DNA from: Chersky-840 sp035532735 | GTDB taxonomy: Bacteria; Actinomycetota; Acidimicrobiia; Acidimicrobiales; UBA8190 | NCBI GenBank assembly: GCA_035532735.1 | Contig: DATKQM010000055.1 | Span: 1 to 64,000, forward strand | DNA length: 64,000 bases | Direction: 5' to 3' | Translations under genes and position numbers: made by a program | In this document: in pieces, positions 47,336 through 59,092 of the stretch | Numbering within the stretch: position 1 is the first letter of the stretch | Layout of the letters: the number at the start of each line of letters is the position of its first letter | The notes under the pieces: model-generated | Database searches by the model: none | What the model was told of the DNA's origin: nothing | Seen by the model: only the letters and a program-made list of their open reading frames with translations

Positions 47336-49734
47336 GATCTCGGCGTCGTGCCGTTGCGCCACTCCGCCATCTTCGGCAGCCGGCTCTTGCGTCCCCAGAC
47401 ACGCGTGCCCGGGGCGGCCGAGCTCGGAGCCGGTCGCCGTGTCGGTGGAGCCGAGCGGGTGGGCGGAGCCGGTTCGGAGTCACCCCAGGGGTCGGGGTCG
47501 TGGAAGTCCTGCGCCCACTCCTCGTTGACGTCGATCGCCCCGTGCCCAGTGTCGCCGGCGGCCGATTCGTCGACACCCTCCCATTCATCAGCCTGGTCCG
47601 GGGTCCGCGTCGCTCGTCGGCGCGACCACGACCCGGCGCGCAGGGGGTCAGGGCGCTTGGTCCACGACGAGCCCACGTCGCGCACCAGATGGCCGGGGAG
47701 CTCGGACAGGAACCGACTGGGTATGGCGTGGCTGGTCGATCCCCACAGCGTCCGGCTCCAGGCGTGGGTCAGGTAGAGCTGGCGTCGGGCCCGGGTGATG
47801 CCGACGTAACAGAGCCGACGTTCCTCCTCGAGCTGGAGGGGATCCTCGAGGGCCCGCATGTGGGGGAAGACCCCGTCTTCGAGGCCCACCAGGAACACGG
47901 CGGGGAACTCCAGGCCCTTGGCGGTGTGCAGCGTCATGAGCGACACCCGACTGTCCGCCGCGTCGAGCTCGTCGCTGTCAGAGACCAGAGCCACCGATTC
48001 CAGGAACTCGTCGAGGCTGTCGTATTCCGTCGCCGCGCTGGCCAGCTCGGCGATGTTCTCGATGCGACTGTGCGCTTCGATGGTGTCCTCCGCCTCAAGG
48101 GCGGCCCGGTATCCCGTGCGCTCGGCCACGGTCTCGAGAATCGCACCGGGCCCCGCGCCGCGCTCGACCATGTGGCGCAGTTCGTCGAGTAGTCCCCGCA
48201 GCTCCGCCGCTCCCTTGACGGCTTTTCCGGTCACCCCCGCCTCAGGGGCATGGTCGAGCGCGTCGACGAACGAGCAGTTGTTGTCGCGCGCCCATAGGGC
48301 CAGGCGTTCCACCGACGCGTCCCCGACCCCGCGGCGCGGCACGTTCACGATGCGCCGCGCCGAGACCTCGTCAGATGGGTTCCCGAGGAGACGGACGTAG
48401 GCGAGCAGGTCCTTCACCTCTCGACGGTCGTAGAACCGGGTGCCGCCCACGACCTTGTAGGAGATCGCGGCGCGCACGAGCTCTTCCTCCAACGCCCGGC
48501 TCTGGGCATTGGTGCGGTAGAAGACGGCCACGTCGCCGTAGCCGATGCCGTCGAACTCGCGCAGCCGGCCGATCTCGGTCGCCACCCAGGCCGCCTCGTC
48601 GTACTCGTCCTCGGCCCGGTAGCGGACGATGGGGGCACCCGTGTCGCCCTCGGTCCACAGCTCCTTGGGAACCCTGGTGACGTTGTTGGCGATCACGGCG
48701 TTGGCCGCGTCGAGAATCGTCTTGGTCGACCGGTAATTCTGCTCGAGGGGGATCACCGCGGCATCGGGGAAGGCCTCTTCGAACTCGAAGATGTTGCGGA
48801 TGTCCGCCCCGCGCCATCCGAAGATCGACTGGTCGCTGTCACCCACCACGCAGACGTTGTGGTGCTGCTCGGCCAGCATGAGCACGATCTCGTTCTGGGC
48901 ACGGTTGGTGTCTTGGAACTCGTCGACGAGAATGTGCTTGAAGCGTGCCCGGTAGGCGTCGAGCACGTCGGGGGCGCTCTGGAACAGTCGCACGGTGAGG
49001 AGCAAGAGGTCGTCGAAGTCCATGGCCGAGGCGGCGAAGAGCCGCTGCTCGTACTCCTGGTAGACATCGGCGATGCGCCGTTCGAACACCGAGCGCGCGT
49101 TCTGCGCGTAGGTAGCGGCGCCGGCGAGCTCGGCTTTGGCCCCGGAGATGGCGGCCTGGACGCCCCGGGCGGGCAGCTTCTTGGCGTCGATGTTCAGGTC
49201 GCGCAGGATGTGCTCGACGAGACGTCGCGAATCCGAGTCGTCATAGATCGTGAAGGACTTTCGATAGCCCAGACGATCGGCATGGGCCCGTAGCATCCGC
49301 ACGCATGCGGCGTGGAAGGTGGAGACCCACATGCGCTGGGCGACCGAGCCGATGAGACCGGCCAGCCGGGACCGCATCTCGTCGGCCGCCTTGTTGGTGA
49401 AGGTGATGGCGAGGATCTCCCACGGCGTGGCGTCGCCGGTGGCGATGAGATGGGCGATGCGGTGGGTGAGGACCCGGGTCTTACCCGACCCCGCCCCCGC
49501 CACCACCAGCAAGGGACTACCCCGGTGGACCACGGCCCGGCGCTGGGGATCGTTCAGGCCCATGAGCAACTCGTCGGGCTTGGGAAGGTCATCGGTCCAG
49601 CGCGCCCGCCGGGCCCGGGGAGCGGGCGACTCGGTGTCGACCTGCTCGGTGGTGTCGAAGCCCTCGAACTCGTCGACGCCGTCGAAGGAGCCGAGCCCAC
49701 CGAGACGGGGCAACGGGGCGTGGGCCACCCTCAC
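47332..49734 (-). CDS. pcrA: UvrD/PcrA-type superfamily 1 DNA helicase
   Basis: 800 residues of a 3'-5' helicase acting in repair and replication. Motifs in order: [37 protein letters not shown] (Walker A), [29 protein letters not shown] (Walker B), [38 protein letters not shown] segment (here [17 protein letters not shown]) and [19 protein letters not shown] 49734 overlaps the guaA stop (GTGA); ATG 49740 is 6 nt upstream. An acidic 55-residue extension precedes the helicase core. Confidence 0.92.
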   Translation of the reverse strand: MRVAHAPLPRLGGLGSFDGVDEFEGFDTTEQVDTESPAPRARRARWTDDLPKPDELLMGLNDPQRRAVVHRGSPLLVVAGAGSGKTRVLTHRIAHLIATGDATPWEILAITFTNKAADEMRSRLAGLIGSVAQRMWVSTFHAACVRMLRAHADRLGYRKSFTIYDDSDSRRLVEHILRDLNIDAKKLPARGVQAAISGAKAELAGAATYAQNARSVFERRIADVYQEYEQRLFAASAMDFDDLLLLTVRLFQSAPDVLDAYRARFKHILVDEFQDTNRAQNEIVLMLAEQHHNVCVVGDSDQSIFGWRGADIRNIFEFEEAFPDAAVIPLEQNYRSTKTILDAANAVIANNVTRVPKELWTEGDTGAPIVRYRAEDEYDEAAWVATEIGRLREFDGIGYGDVAVFYRTNAQSRALEEELVRAAISYKVVGGTRFYDRREVKDLLAYVRLLGNPSDEVSARRIVNVPRRGVGDASVERLALWARDNNCSFVDALDHAPEAGVTGKAVKGAAELRGLLDELRHMVERGAGPGAILETVAERTGYRAALEAEDTIEAHSRIENIAELASAATEYDSLDEFLESVALVSDSDELDAADSRVSLMTLHTAKGLEFPAVFLVGLEDGVFPHMRALEDPLQLEEERRLCYVGITRARRQLYLTHAWSRTLWGSTSHAIPSRFLSELPGHLVRDVGSSWTKRPDPLRAGSWSRRRATRTPDQADEWEGVDESAAGDTGHGAIDVNEEWAQDFHDPDPWGDSEPAPPTRSAPPTRRPAPSSAAPGTRVWGRKSRLPKMAEWRNGTTPRS

Positions 49735-51275
49735 TCCCATTCAATGGTGCCGGGCGGCTTCGACGTGATGTCGAGGGCCACCCGGTTGACGCCGTCCACC
49801 TCGTTGATGATGCGCGACGACAGGCGCTCGAGCAGGTCGTAGGGCAGCCGGGCCCAATCCGCGGTCATGGCGTCGTCGGAGGTGACGGCCCGGATGACCA
49901 CGGGGTACGCGTAGGTGCGCTCGTCGCCCATCACCCCGACGGTACGGACGGCGGGGAGCACCGCGAAGCTCTGCCACAGCTTCCGGTACAGCCCGGCGCG
50001 CCGTATCTCGTCGATGACGATGGCATCGGCCGCTCGCAGGATCTCGGCCCGCCCGGGGGTGACCTCACCGATGATGCGCACAGCCAGGCCGGGCCCGGGG
50101 AAGGGCTGGCGCCACACGATCTCCTCGGGCAAGCCGAGCTCTTCGCCCACGGCCCGAACCTCGTCCTTGAACAGCGGACGCAGGGGCTCCACCAAGGCGA
50201 ACGCCATGTCCTCGGGCAGCCCTCCCACGTTGTGGTGCGACTTGATGGTCGCCGCGTCTCTGGTCCCCGATTCGATGATGTCGGGGTACAGCGTGCCCTG
50301 GACGAGGAACCGGGCGTCCTCGACGTCGGCGGCGACCTCTTCGAACACCCGAATGAACGTCTCGCCGATGGCTTTGCGCTTGGCCTCGGGATCGGTCACG
50401 CCTGCGAGGACACCGAAGAACCGGTCGGCGGCTTTGACGTGGATGAGGTCCATGTGGAACTGGCTTCGAAAGGTCTCCTCGACCTGGTCCGCCTCGCCGG
50501 TGCGCATGAGCCCGGTGTCGACGAACACACAGGTGAGCTGGTCGCCGACGGCCCGGTGCACGAGCGCGGCTGCCACCGCGGAGTCCACGCCACCCGACAG
50601 CGCGCACAGGACACGGGCGTCTGCGACCTGTGCCCGTACCGCGTGGACGGCCGACTCGATGATGTTGGTGTGGGTCCACAGGGGTCGTGCGCCGCAGACG
50701 TCGAACAGAAAGCGCTCCAAGAGCTCCTGGCCGCGCTCGGTGTGGACGACCTCGGGGTGGAACTGGACCCCGTAGATGTGCCGCTCGGCGTCGCTCAGCA
50801 CCGCCACGGGTGCTTCGGGTGTCGACGCGTTGGCCACGAAGCCCGTCGGCACCTCGGTGATCGAATCGGCGTGGCTCATCCAGACGTCCGCCTGGCCCTG
50901 GGGAGGCCAGTCGGCGAACAACGGCGAGGTGGTCGTGCGGGTGAGCGCGGTGCGCCCGTACTCACCGCGGCCGGTGCGCGACACCACGCCGCCGAGTTGC
51001 TGGGTGAGGAGCTGGGCGCCGTAACAGATACCGAGAATGGGCACCCCGGACTCATAGACGGCGGGGTCGACGGCGGGTGCCCAGTCCGCGTAGACGGACT
51101 TCGGGCCCCCCGACAGGATGATCCCCTTGGGGCGCCGGGCCAGCAGCTCGGACGCGGGGGTGTCGAAACGGACGATCTCGGAGTATACGCGCGCCTCTCG
51201 TACCCGGCGGGCGATCAGCTGGGCGTACTGGGCGCCGAAGTCGACGACGAGAACGGTGTCCGGGGTGTCGGTCAC
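49731..51275 (-). CDS. guaA: GMP synthase (glutamine-hydrolysing)
   Basis: 514 residues converting XMP to GMP with glutamine. The class I amidotransferase domain has the Cys in [15 protein letters not shown] and His-Glu in [14 protein letters not shown]. The ATP-pyrophosphatase part has [20 protein letters not shown], and the dimerisation domain ends [19 protein letters not shown]. The length and all catalytic residues are normal. It is read 46 nt after guaB3, so guanine-nucleotide genes cluster. Overlaps the helicase gene by GTGA. Confidence 0.96.
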   Translation of the reverse strand: MTDTPDTVLVVDFGAQYAQLIARRVREARVYSEIVRFDTPASELLARRPKGIILSGGPKSVYADWAPAVDPAVYESGVPILGICYGAQLLTQQLGGVVSRTGRGEYGRTALTRTTTSPLFADWPPQGQADVWMSHADSITEVPTGFVANASTPEAPVAVLSDAERHIYGVQFHPEVVHTERGQELLERFLFDVCGARPLWTHTNIIESAVHAVRAQVADARVLCALSGGVDSAVAAALVHRAVGDQLTCVFVDTGLMRTGEADQVEETFRSQFHMDLIHVKAADRFFGVLAGVTDPEAKRKAIGETFIRVFEEVAADVEDARFLVQGTLYPDIIESGTRDAATIKSHHNVGGLPEDMAFALVEPLRPLFKDEVRAVGEELGLPEEIVWRQPFPGPGLAVRIIGEVTPGRAEILRAADAIVIDEIRRAGLYRKLWQSFAVLPAVRTVGVMGDERTYAYPVVIRAVTSDDAMTADWARLPYDLLERLSSRIINEVDGVNRVALDITSKPPGTIEWE

Positions 51276-51321
51276 TACGAAGGTGGTGTCGGGTGAGAAG
51301 GGAACGGGGACCGGCTGGCGC

Positions 51322-52485
51322 TCAGTGCCCCATCCCCACTCCCTGGGAGCGTTGCAGCGCCTTGCCTTCGGTCTGCAACGCCGGGGCCACCATCACCTCG
51401 GCCTTTTGGAATTCCTTGACCGTCTCGTACCCACACGTGGCCATGGCGGTGCGCAGGGCACCGAAGAGGTTCATCCGCCCGTCGTTCTCGTGGGCCGGGC
51501 CGAGGAGGATCTCGGTGAGCGTCCCCCGCACCGTGGTCCGGACGCGCGCCCCACGAGGAAGGGTGGGGTGGAACGTGGCCATACCCCAGTGAAATCCACG
51601 TGCCGGTGCTTCTTCGGCCGACGACAGAGGGGACCCGAGCATGACGGCGTCGGCGCCACAGGCGATGGCCTTGGCGATGTCACCGCCTCGGCTCATGCCG
51701 CCATCGGCGATCACATGCACGTAGACACCGGTCTCGTCCAGGTGTCGCATGCGTGCGCCCGCCACGTCGGCGATGGCGGTGGCCTGGGGAACACCCAACC
51801 CGAGCACACCCCGGGTCGTACAGGCGTTGCCCGGGCCCACGCCCACGAGGACCCCCACCGCACCGGTGCGCATGAGGTGCAGCGCAGCCTGGTACGACGC
51901 ACAACCGCCCACGATCACGGGAAGGTCGAAGGCACGGATGAACTTCTTCAAGTTGAGTGGCTCGACGGTCTTCGACACGTGCTCGGCCGAGACGACGGTC
52001 CCTTGGATGACGAGCATGTCGAGCTCCCCGGCGAGAATCGCCGGAGCCAATCCCGTGGTGCGCTGGGGCGTCACCGACGCGCACGACACCACGCCGGCCG
52101 ACTTGATCTCACGGATGCGCTCGGTGACCAACTCGGGGTTGATGGGCTCGAGGTACATCTGCTGCATCCGGGCCGTGGCCTTGTCGTCGTCGAGCCGGGC
52201 GATCTCCTCGAGCAGCGGCTCGGGGTCCTCGTAGCGGGTCCACAACCCTTCGAGGTTGAGCACGGCCAGGCCTCCGAGGCGACCGATCTCAATCGCCGTC
52301 CTCGGGCTCACGACCCCGTCCATGGCGGCCGCCATGAGAGGCAGGTCGAAGCGAAATGCGTCGATCTCCCAGGAGATGTCGACGTCTTCGGGATCCCGGG
52401 TCCGTCGACTGGGGACGATAGCGATGTCGTCGAAGCCGTAGGCACGACGCCCCGACTTGTAGATCCCGATCTCTATCTCAGCCAC
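51322..52485 (-). CDS. guaB3: GuaB3-family IMP dehydrogenase-related protein
   Basis: 387 residues of the IMPDH TIM barrel without CBS domains, as in the actinobacterial GuaB3 family. Features are [20 protein letters not shown] at the N-terminus, [20 protein letters not shown] (catalytic-Cys loop), [20 protein letters not shown] (phosphate site) and [10 protein letters not shown]. It may oxidise IMP to XMP or be a related purine-handling enzyme; family members vary in activity. GTG 52485 has AGGAGG about 7 nt upstream. Followed by guaA. Confidence 0.9.
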   Translation of the reverse strand: MAEIEIGIYKSGRRAYGFDDIAIVPSRRTRDPEDVDISWEIDAFRFDLPLMAAAMDGVVSPRTAIEIGRLGGLAVLNLEGLWTRYEDPEPLLEEIARLDDDKATARMQQMYLEPINPELVTERIREIKSAGVVSCASVTPQRTTGLAPAILAGELDMLVIQGTVVSAEHVSKTVEPLNLKKFIRAFDLPVIVGGCASYQAALHLMRTGAVGVLVGVGPGNACTTRGVLGLGVPQATAIADVAGARMRHLDETGVYVHVIADGGMSRGGDIAKAIACGADAVMLGSPLSSAEEAPARGFHWGMATFHPTLPRGARVRTTVRGTLTEILLGPAHENDGRMNLFGALRTAMATCGYETVKEFQKAEVMVAPALQTEGKALQRSQGVGMGH

Positions 52486-52656
52486 CTGGCCGCCTCCTGC
52501 ACGTCGGTCGTGACACCCGCCTTCGCCCGCGGCGTTCCTCCACGATACCGTCCGCCACCCACGGCTCCGCGACCGGTTGCCACGTCGTGGCATCACCGCG
52601 GACAAGGGGTCGGGGACGACGCGAAGGGGCAGGTAGCGAGGCCGACGCCCGAGAGC

Positions 52657-53424
52657 TCAGACCTCGAGGACGAGACGGAGCAACTCGACGAGCATGCGGG
52701 CGGTGGCCCCCCACACGGTGTCGTGGGGAAGCTCGAAGAACCACACCGGGAACGAACCGTCCTCGCCGGCATCGGCCACCGGCATGGGCCGGCCGGGAAT
52801 GACCCAGCGCTCCTCCCGGAACACGCCGTCGGCCATCAACTCCGCCAGTGAGACGTCAAAGACGTGTTCCACCTCGTGGGGGTTGGCCTCCAGGTGGGGG
52901 GCGGCGCCAAGGGTTCCCACCACCGGCGTGATGCGGGCACTGGAGGAGAAGGTGACGAGCGGGGTGAGCCGTCCCACCACCTCCACCTGGGTGGCGTCGA
53001 GACCGACCTCTTCAGCGGCTTCGCGCAGCGCGCCGGCCTCGGGGGTCTCCCCCGCGTCGAGCCGTCCCCCGGGGAAGCTGACCTCTCCGGTATGGGTGCG
53101 CAGGTGCGCCGCTCGCCGGGTGAGGACGACCCGGGCCTCGCCATCGAGCTCGAACAGCGCCAGGAGCACCGCAGAGGGGGCGCCGGGGTCGGGAAACCCG
53201 TCGAAGGTGACGCGCTCGGCGGCCGCCAGCCCCCGGTGATGCTCCTCCACTGCGGCGCGCACCCTCGGCAGCCCGATGGCCTTGCGGCGGGCCGGTGGCA
53301 ATGCCGCCCACGGGGCACCGACGCCTGGATAGGCCCGCTCGGGGCGGGGTATGACCTGGCGGCCCGAGGGCGGAAAGCCTTCGGGGGAACCTCGATCGTC
53401 GACGGCGTCGGCGGAGCCCGGCAT
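52657..53424 (-). CDS. Nudix hydrolase, CoA pyrophosphatase type
   Basis: 255 residues. The Nudix box is GGRLDAGETPEAGALREAAE followed by EVGLD (G-x5-E-x7-R-E-x2-E-E-x-G pattern intact). The preceding LTRRAAHLRTHTGEVSFPGG matches the CoA-pyrophosphatase signature of this subfamily, which cleaves CoA to phosphopantetheine and ADP. ATG 53424 is the likely start (MPGSADAVDD); the longer frame to 53835 overlaps groEL and is spurious. Specificity is by family only. Confidence 0.82.
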   Translation of the reverse strand: MPGSADAVDDRGSPEGFPPSGRQVIPRPERAYPGVGAPWAALPPARRKAIGLPRVRAAVEEHHRGLAAAERVTFDGFPDPGAPSAVLLALFELDGEARVVLTRRAAHLRTHTGEVSFPGGRLDAGETPEAGALREAAEEVGLDATQVEVVGRLTPLVTFSSSARITPVVGTLGAAPHLEANPHEVEHVFDVSLAELMADGVFREERWVIPGRPMPVADAGEDGSFPVWFFELPHDTVWGATARMLVELLRLVLEV

Positions 53425-53457
53425 CAGCGCGACGCTACCGGTGTCACCCCCGACGAC

Positions 53458-53487
53458 GAACGGCCGGGCCCTGAGGCCCGGCCGTTC
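53458..53487 (-). terminator. 13-bp perfect hairpin downstream of groEL
   Basis: GAACGGCCGGGCC (53458-53470) and its exact complement (53475-53487) enclose a 4-nt loop. It lies 41 bp past the groEL stop and before the Nudix gene. It lacks a T-run, as is common for actinobacterial terminators. It probably ends the groES-groEL transcript. Confidence 0.65.
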
Positions 53488-53528
53488 ATACAAAGGGTGC
53501 CCCGCCGGTGGCGGCGGGCCGGGGGGAG

Positions 53529-55199
<1,671 letters not shown>

Positions 55200-55496
55200 T
55201 TACTTCTTGGAAATCTTGGCGAGCACGTCACGGCTGGACAGGATGAGAAGGTCCTCGCCCTCGAAGGTGATCTCGGTGCCTCCGTACTTCGAGTAGACGA
55301 CGGTGTCGCCTGCGGCGACGTCGACGGGCACAAGGTCGCCGGTGTTCTCGGCACGACGGCCGGGGCCGACAGCGATCACCTCACCTTGCTGGGGCTTCTC
55401 CTTGGCGGTGTCGGGGATCACGAGCCCGGAGGCGGTGGTCTCTTCCGATTCGCCGGGGCGGACAACAATCCGGTCCTCGAGGGGGTGGAGCTTCAT
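55200..55496 (-). CDS. groES: Co-chaperonin GroES (Hsp10)
   Basis: 98 residues, the heptameric lid of GroEL. It has [18 protein letters not shown], the mobile loop [20 protein letters not shown] and [17 protein letters not shown] 55496 is chosen over the upstream ATG 55520, because it matches the family N-terminus and has AGGAGG about 10 nt before it. The operon is groES-groEL, with the CIRCE operator 25 bp upstream of the start. Confidence 0.97.
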   Translation of the reverse strand: MKLHPLEDRIVVRPGESEETTASGLVIPDTAKEKPQQGEVIAVGPGRRAENTGDLVPVDVAAGDTVVYSKYGGTEITFEGEDLLILSSRDVLAKISKK

Positions 55497-55520
55497 GGCA
55501 GGTGAGCCTCCTGTAGGCAC

Positions 55521-55547
55521 TTAGCACTCGAACCTTGCGAGTGCTAA
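55521..55547 (-). promoter_or_regulatory. CIRCE operator (HrcA binding site)
   Basis: TTAGCACTC (55521-55529), a 9-nt spacer and GAGTGCTAA (55539-55547) match the CIRCE consensus exactly. HrcA represses groESL through this site and releases it on heat stress. The position directly before groES is standard. An hrcA gene must lie elsewhere. Confidence 0.97.
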
Positions 55548-55617
55548 CGATAGCGGGCGCCGGGGCACCGGGCAACCGGGCCCAGGACAACCCGGCGCCG
55601 GGCCGGGCCCGGACGGC

Positions 55618-56631
55618 TCAGCCGAGCAGGGGCAACCGGAGATTGGGATCGGCACCGGCGTCGAGCGCGGTGGGGCCAAGGTGCTCGAGCTGCCACCACC
55701 CTGCCGCCGCGATCATGGCCGCATTGTCGGTGCAGGTGGCCAGGCTGGGGAGGTAGGCGGGCAGGCCGAGCTGGGCGCAGGCCTCGGTGAGGGCCCTGCG
55801 CAGAGCGCCGTTGGCAGCCACCCCTCCGGCCAGGCACACGCCACGGGCCCCGACCGAGACCGCCGCCTTGGCGGCCTTGGCCACGAGCACATCCACCACG
55901 GCCTGCTGGAACGACGCCGCGATGTCCTGGTCCGCGGCGTCGGGCCTGCCCCGGACGGCGTGGACGACGGCGGTCTTGAGCCCACTGAAGGAGAAGTCGA
56001 GCCCATCGCCCACAAGGGCCCGGGGAAAGGCAAAGGCCGTCGGGTCCCCCGACGCTGCGGCCCGCTCGATGGCGGGCCCACCGGGGTACCCGAGGCCGAG
56101 AAATCGAGCCACCTTGTCGAAGGCCTCCCCCGCCGCGTCGTCGAGGGTCTGGCCGAGCAGCCGGTAACGCCCCGGGCCTTCCATCGACACGAGCAAGGTG
56201 TGGCCTCCCGAGACCAGGAGCACCGCCACCGGCCACCGGATGCCCCGATGTTCGAGCAGTGCCGCGAAGAGATGCCCCTCGAGGTGGTTGACCCCCACGA
56301 ACGGAAGGTCCCAGGCCAAGGTGAGCGCCTTGGCTTCGCTCACCCCCACGAGCAGCGAGCCGATCAGGCCCGGGCCGATCGTGGCGGCCACGGCGTGCAG
56401 ATCCTTCCCCGCCACCCCGGCCCGACCGAGCGCCTCGCCGATCACCGGCGTCAGGAGCTCGAGATGGGCCCGCCCCGCGATCTCCGGGACCACCCCGCCG
56501 TACATGGCGTGCAGGTCCACCTGGCTCGACACCACCGACGACAAGACGTCGGTTCCGCCATTGACGACCGCCGCGGCGGTGTCATCGCAAGAGGTCTCGA
56601 TGCCGAGGACGAGCGCGTCGTGGACGGTCAT
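55618..56631 (-). CDS. tsaD: tRNA t6A37 threonylcarbamoyltransferase subunit TsaD
   Basis: 337 residues of the Kae1/Gcp ASKHA fold. Signatures are LGIETSCDDTAAAVV, IAGRAHLELLTPVI, GVNHLEGHLFAALLEH with the metal-binding His pair and VLLVSGGHTLLV. It transfers threonylcarbamoyl to A37 of ANN-decoding tRNAs, with TsaB and TsaE encoded upstream. ATG 56631 overlaps the rimI stop (ATGA). It is the last gene of the operon. Confidence 0.96.
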   Translation of the reverse strand: MTVHDALVLGIETSCDDTAAAVVNGGTDVLSSVVSSQVDLHAMYGGVVPEIAGRAHLELLTPVIGEALGRAGVAGKDLHAVAATIGPGLIGSLLVGVSEAKALTLAWDLPFVGVNHLEGHLFAALLEHRGIRWPVAVLLVSGGHTLLVSMEGPGRYRLLGQTLDDAAGEAFDKVARFLGLGYPGGPAIERAAASGDPTAFAFPRALVGDGLDFSFSGLKTAVVHAVRGRPDAADQDIAASFQQAVVDVLVAKAAKAAVSVGARGVCLAGGVAANGALRRALTEACAQLGLPAYLPSLATCTDNAAMIAAAGWWQLEHLGPTALDAGADPNLRLPLLG

Positions 56632-57209
56632 GAGCCGGGTTCGAGCTGCCCGTCGATGTCCGCCAGGCGCGTCGCGTAGGCGGGGGTGTCGATGTCGCGC
56701 GCCCACATCACGATGGCGTCCTCACCTGTCTCGGGGTAGTAGTTCCGCCGGACCCCGACCGGAGCGAAGCCGAAGCGCCGGTACAACAATTGCGCCGGTG
56801 TGTTCGACGCCCTGACCTCGAGCGTCAGATGACGGACGCCGAGTGCGGGGGCGGCACGCGCCTGGTCGAGGAGCAACACGGTGCCGATGCCGCGTCGATG
56901 CCAGGCCGGGTCCACCGTGAGGGTGGTGATATGACCGTCTTCGCTCACCATCATCAGTCCGCTGAAGCCGACGATGAGCGGACCGATGGTGGCCACCGTA
57001 TAGCGCCGCGACCGGCGTTGGGCGAGCTCGGACAGAAAGACCGTGGACGTCCATGGGCGCGGGTAGTTGGCCTCTTCGATCTGGACCACGTTGCGGAGGT
57101 GTCGGCGGCGCAGCGGCACGATCCGCACCGCGCCCGCCACACGACCGCCCTCCGCGTCGGGGACGTCGTCGGGAAGGGCCGGCCCTTCGTCGTCCCACAC
57201 CGGCGCCAT
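56628..57209 (-). CDS. rimI: Ribosomal-protein-S18-alanine N-acetyltransferase-like GNAT
   Basis: 193 residues. The GNAT core runs from RIVPLRRRHLRNVVQIEEAN through LTVDPAWHRRGIGTVLL (acetyl-CoA loop RRGIGT) to EVRASNTPAQLLYRRFGFAP and VRRNYYPETGEDAIVMW, the RimI hallmark. About 28 extra residues precede the fold. In many bacteria rimI sits between tsaB and tsaD, as here, sharing 1 nt with tsaB and 4 nt with tsaD. The substrate may be S18 or other N-terminal alanines. Confidence 0.9.
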   Translation of the reverse strand: MAPVWDDEGPALPDDVPDAEGGRVAGAVRIVPLRRRHLRNVVQIEEANYPRPWTSTVFLSELAQRRSRRYTVATIGPLIVGFSGLMMVSEDGHITTLTVDPAWHRRGIGTVLLLDQARAAPALGVRHLTLEVRASNTPAQLLYRRFGFAPVGVRRNYYPETGEDAIVMWARDIDTPAYATRLADIDGQLEPGS

Positions 57210-57934
57210 CAGCTCTCCACCCCGGCGCGTGGCGCCCGCTTCTCCCAGTTGATCCGGGTCTCGGCGTCACGCAGGTAGTGCGGGAGCACGGCCTGGACGT
57301 CGGTGTTCTCGCCCGCGGCCGCCTTGAACAGGACCAAGGTGGCGAGGATGCCCGGCGGGGGGAAGTCGAGCGCCTCGCCTCCGAACACCGCACCGGGCAC
57401 GGACCCGAGAACCGACCGATACCGACGGGCGCCGTTGCCGGCCACCACCATCGGCTCGCCCAGCGCGCTGAGCTCTTCGGCGAGCGCCTGGGGGGTTCGA
57501 CGCCGTTCGGATTGCTCCCACGCCACGCCGTGCTCGGAGGCCCGGAGATTTCCGACGAAGACTTCCCCGCGCCTGGCGTCGACGACGGGGATGACAACCG
57601 TGCCCGGCGCGACACCCGAGCCGACCATGGCGTGGGCCAGGACCTCGAGGCTGCCGCAGGCGACGAGGGGGCGCTCCAGCGCGAACGCCAGCGCCTTGGC
57701 CGTGCCCACGCCGACGCGCAGGCCGGTGAAGAGCCCGGGCCCGACGTCCACCCCGATGGCATCGAGGCCCGACATCTCAACCCCGGCGCGACGACAGACG
57801 AACTCGATGGCGGGCGCGATGAACTCGGCGTGATGTCGACCCCGCGACACCGTGACCGTGGCCAGCACGCCGGACTCGTCTGCCAGCGCCACACCCGCCA
57901 GTTCGGTCGATGACTCGACGGCGAGGACCATCAT
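57209..57934 (-). CDS. tsaB: tRNA t6A37 biosynthesis scaffold TsaB
   Basis: 241 residues, a TsaD-like ASKHA paralogue without its own active site: LAVESSTELAGVALADESGV, the phrase VDVGPGLFTGLRVGVGTAKA and VIPVVDARRGEVFVG are typical. It binds TsaD and TsaE in the t6A complex. ATG 57934 overlaps the tsaE stop as ATGA. The stop shares one base with the rimI start. Confidence 0.93.
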   Translation of the reverse strand: MMVLAVESSTELAGVALADESGVLATVTVSRGRHHAEFIAPAIEFVCRRAGVEMSGLDAIGVDVGPGLFTGLRVGVGTAKALAFALERPLVACGSLEVLAHAMVGSGVAPGTVVIPVVDARRGEVFVGNLRASEHGVAWEQSERRRTPQALAEELSALGEPMVVAGNGARRYRSVLGSVPGAVFGGEALDFPPPGILATLVLFKAAAGENTDVQAVLPHYLRDAETRINWEKRAPRAGVES

Positions 57935-58488
57935 GGCGTCGCCCACGCCGAGAGCGCGCCACTGAGCTCGTCTCGCCTTGGAGACGAGGACCCCGTGACG
58001 TTGATCGTCAGGCACCGTTGCTCGTCTCGTGGTCCTTCGGAGAGGCGGATGGTGATCGCGTCGGCGCCCAGCACGGGCTCGGCCACGTCTCCCCACTCCA
58101 CCACGGCCACGGCATCGTCCTCGACCAACTCGGCGATGGCGAGGTCGACGACCTCGCCCAGGTGTTCCAGGCGGTACAGATCCGCGTGCAGGAATGTCCG
58201 GACGGCGGGGGTGTCGGGGCGTCGGGGCCCATCGACCGTTTCGGGTGACGAGACGCACGGGTAGGAGCGAACGAGCGTGAAGGTCGGGCTCGTCACGTGA
58301 TCGGAAACGCCGAGGCCTGAACCGATCCCTTGGGCCAGGGTGGTCTTCCCCGCCCCCAGGTCTCCAGCCAGGAGCACCACGTCACCGGGTCGAAGCCTCT
58401 TCGCCAGCGCTGCGCCCAAGGCGCGGGTGTCGTCGGCCGACTGCGTCCGGAGCCGCACCGGGTCGGGGTCCCCGGCGGGCGGGCTCAT
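57931..58488 (-). CDS. tsaE: tRNA t6A37 biosynthesis ATPase TsaE
   Basis: 185 residues. P-loop VVLLAGDLGAGKTTLAQGIG, then HVTSPTFTLVRSY and HADLYRLEHLGEVVDL, the family pattern; VVEWGDVAEPVLG follows. The ATPase helps TsaBD turnover. ATG 58488 overlaps the uracil-DNA glycosylase stop by ATGA. A short insert (SSPETVDGPRRPDTPA) near residue 90 is longer than usual. Confidence 0.93.
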   Translation of the reverse strand: MSPPAGDPDPVRLRTQSADDTRALGAALAKRLRPGDVVLLAGDLGAGKTTLAQGIGSGLGVSDHVTSPTFTLVRSYPCVSSPETVDGPRRPDTPAVRTFLHADLYRLEHLGEVVDLAIAELVEDDAVAVVEWGDVAEPVLGADAITIRLSEGPRDEQRCLTINVTGSSSPRRDELSGALSAWATP

Positions 58489-59057
58489 GGTCGATCGCCG
58501 GCCAGGAGCAACTTGGCCCGGACGAAGTCGGCACGCATCTCTGCCACGACCTCGGCCCCACCACGCAACCCGGCGGCCGGGTGATAGGTGGGGACGAGTT
58601 GGCCACCGCGGAAGGGATAGGCCCGGCCCCGGAGCTTGCGAATGCCTTCGGTCGTACCGAGCAAGAGCCGGGTGGCGAAGTTCCCGAGGGTGACCACGAC
58701 GCGCGGGGCGATCAGCTCGACCTGGGCTTCGAGGAAGGGGCGGCACGAGGCGATCTCGTCGGGAAGCGGGTCACGGTTCCCGGGGGGCCGGCACTTCACG
58801 ACGTTGGCGATGTAGCACTGACGCCGCTCGAGGCCGATCTCCTGGTGGAGCAGCTTGTCGAGGAGCTTGCCCGACCGGCCGACAAAGGGCTCCCCGGCGA
58901 GGTCCTCCTCGCGCCCGGGGCCCTCACCCACGAACATGAGCGAGGCGCCGGGGTCGCCGACGCCGAACACGACCTGGGTCCGCCCCGCGGCCAGCGCGCA
59001 ACGCGTGCAGGCCAGGGCCTCGGTCTGGAGCTCGGCCAAGGTGCCCACCGGCCGCAT
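58485..59057 (-). CDS. Uracil-DNA glycosylase, iron-sulfur family 4/5 type
   Basis: 190 residues. [19 protein letters not shown] gives Cys17 and Cys20; [17 protein letters not shown] gives two more Cys for a 4Fe-4S cluster. The uracil-pocket motif is [20 protein letters not shown], and the C-terminal motif is [12 protein letters not shown]. It removes uracil from DNA in base-excision repair. ATG 59057 gives a normal N-terminus; the longer frame overlaps the hydrolase gene. Coupled to tsaE by ATGA. Confidence 0.9.
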   Translation of the reverse strand: MRPVGTLAELQTEALACTRCALAAGRTQVVFGVGDPGASLMFVGEGPGREEDLAGEPFVGRSGKLLDKLLHQEIGLERRQCYIANVVKCRPPGNRDPLPDEIASCRPFLEAQVELIAPRVVVTLGNFATRLLLGTTEGIRKLRGRAYPFRGGQLVPTYHPAAGLRGGAEVVAEMRADFVRAKLLLAGDRP

Positions 59058-59092
59058 GGTATCGCCGTCGGGCCCTCGAGCTGCCGCCGGAG

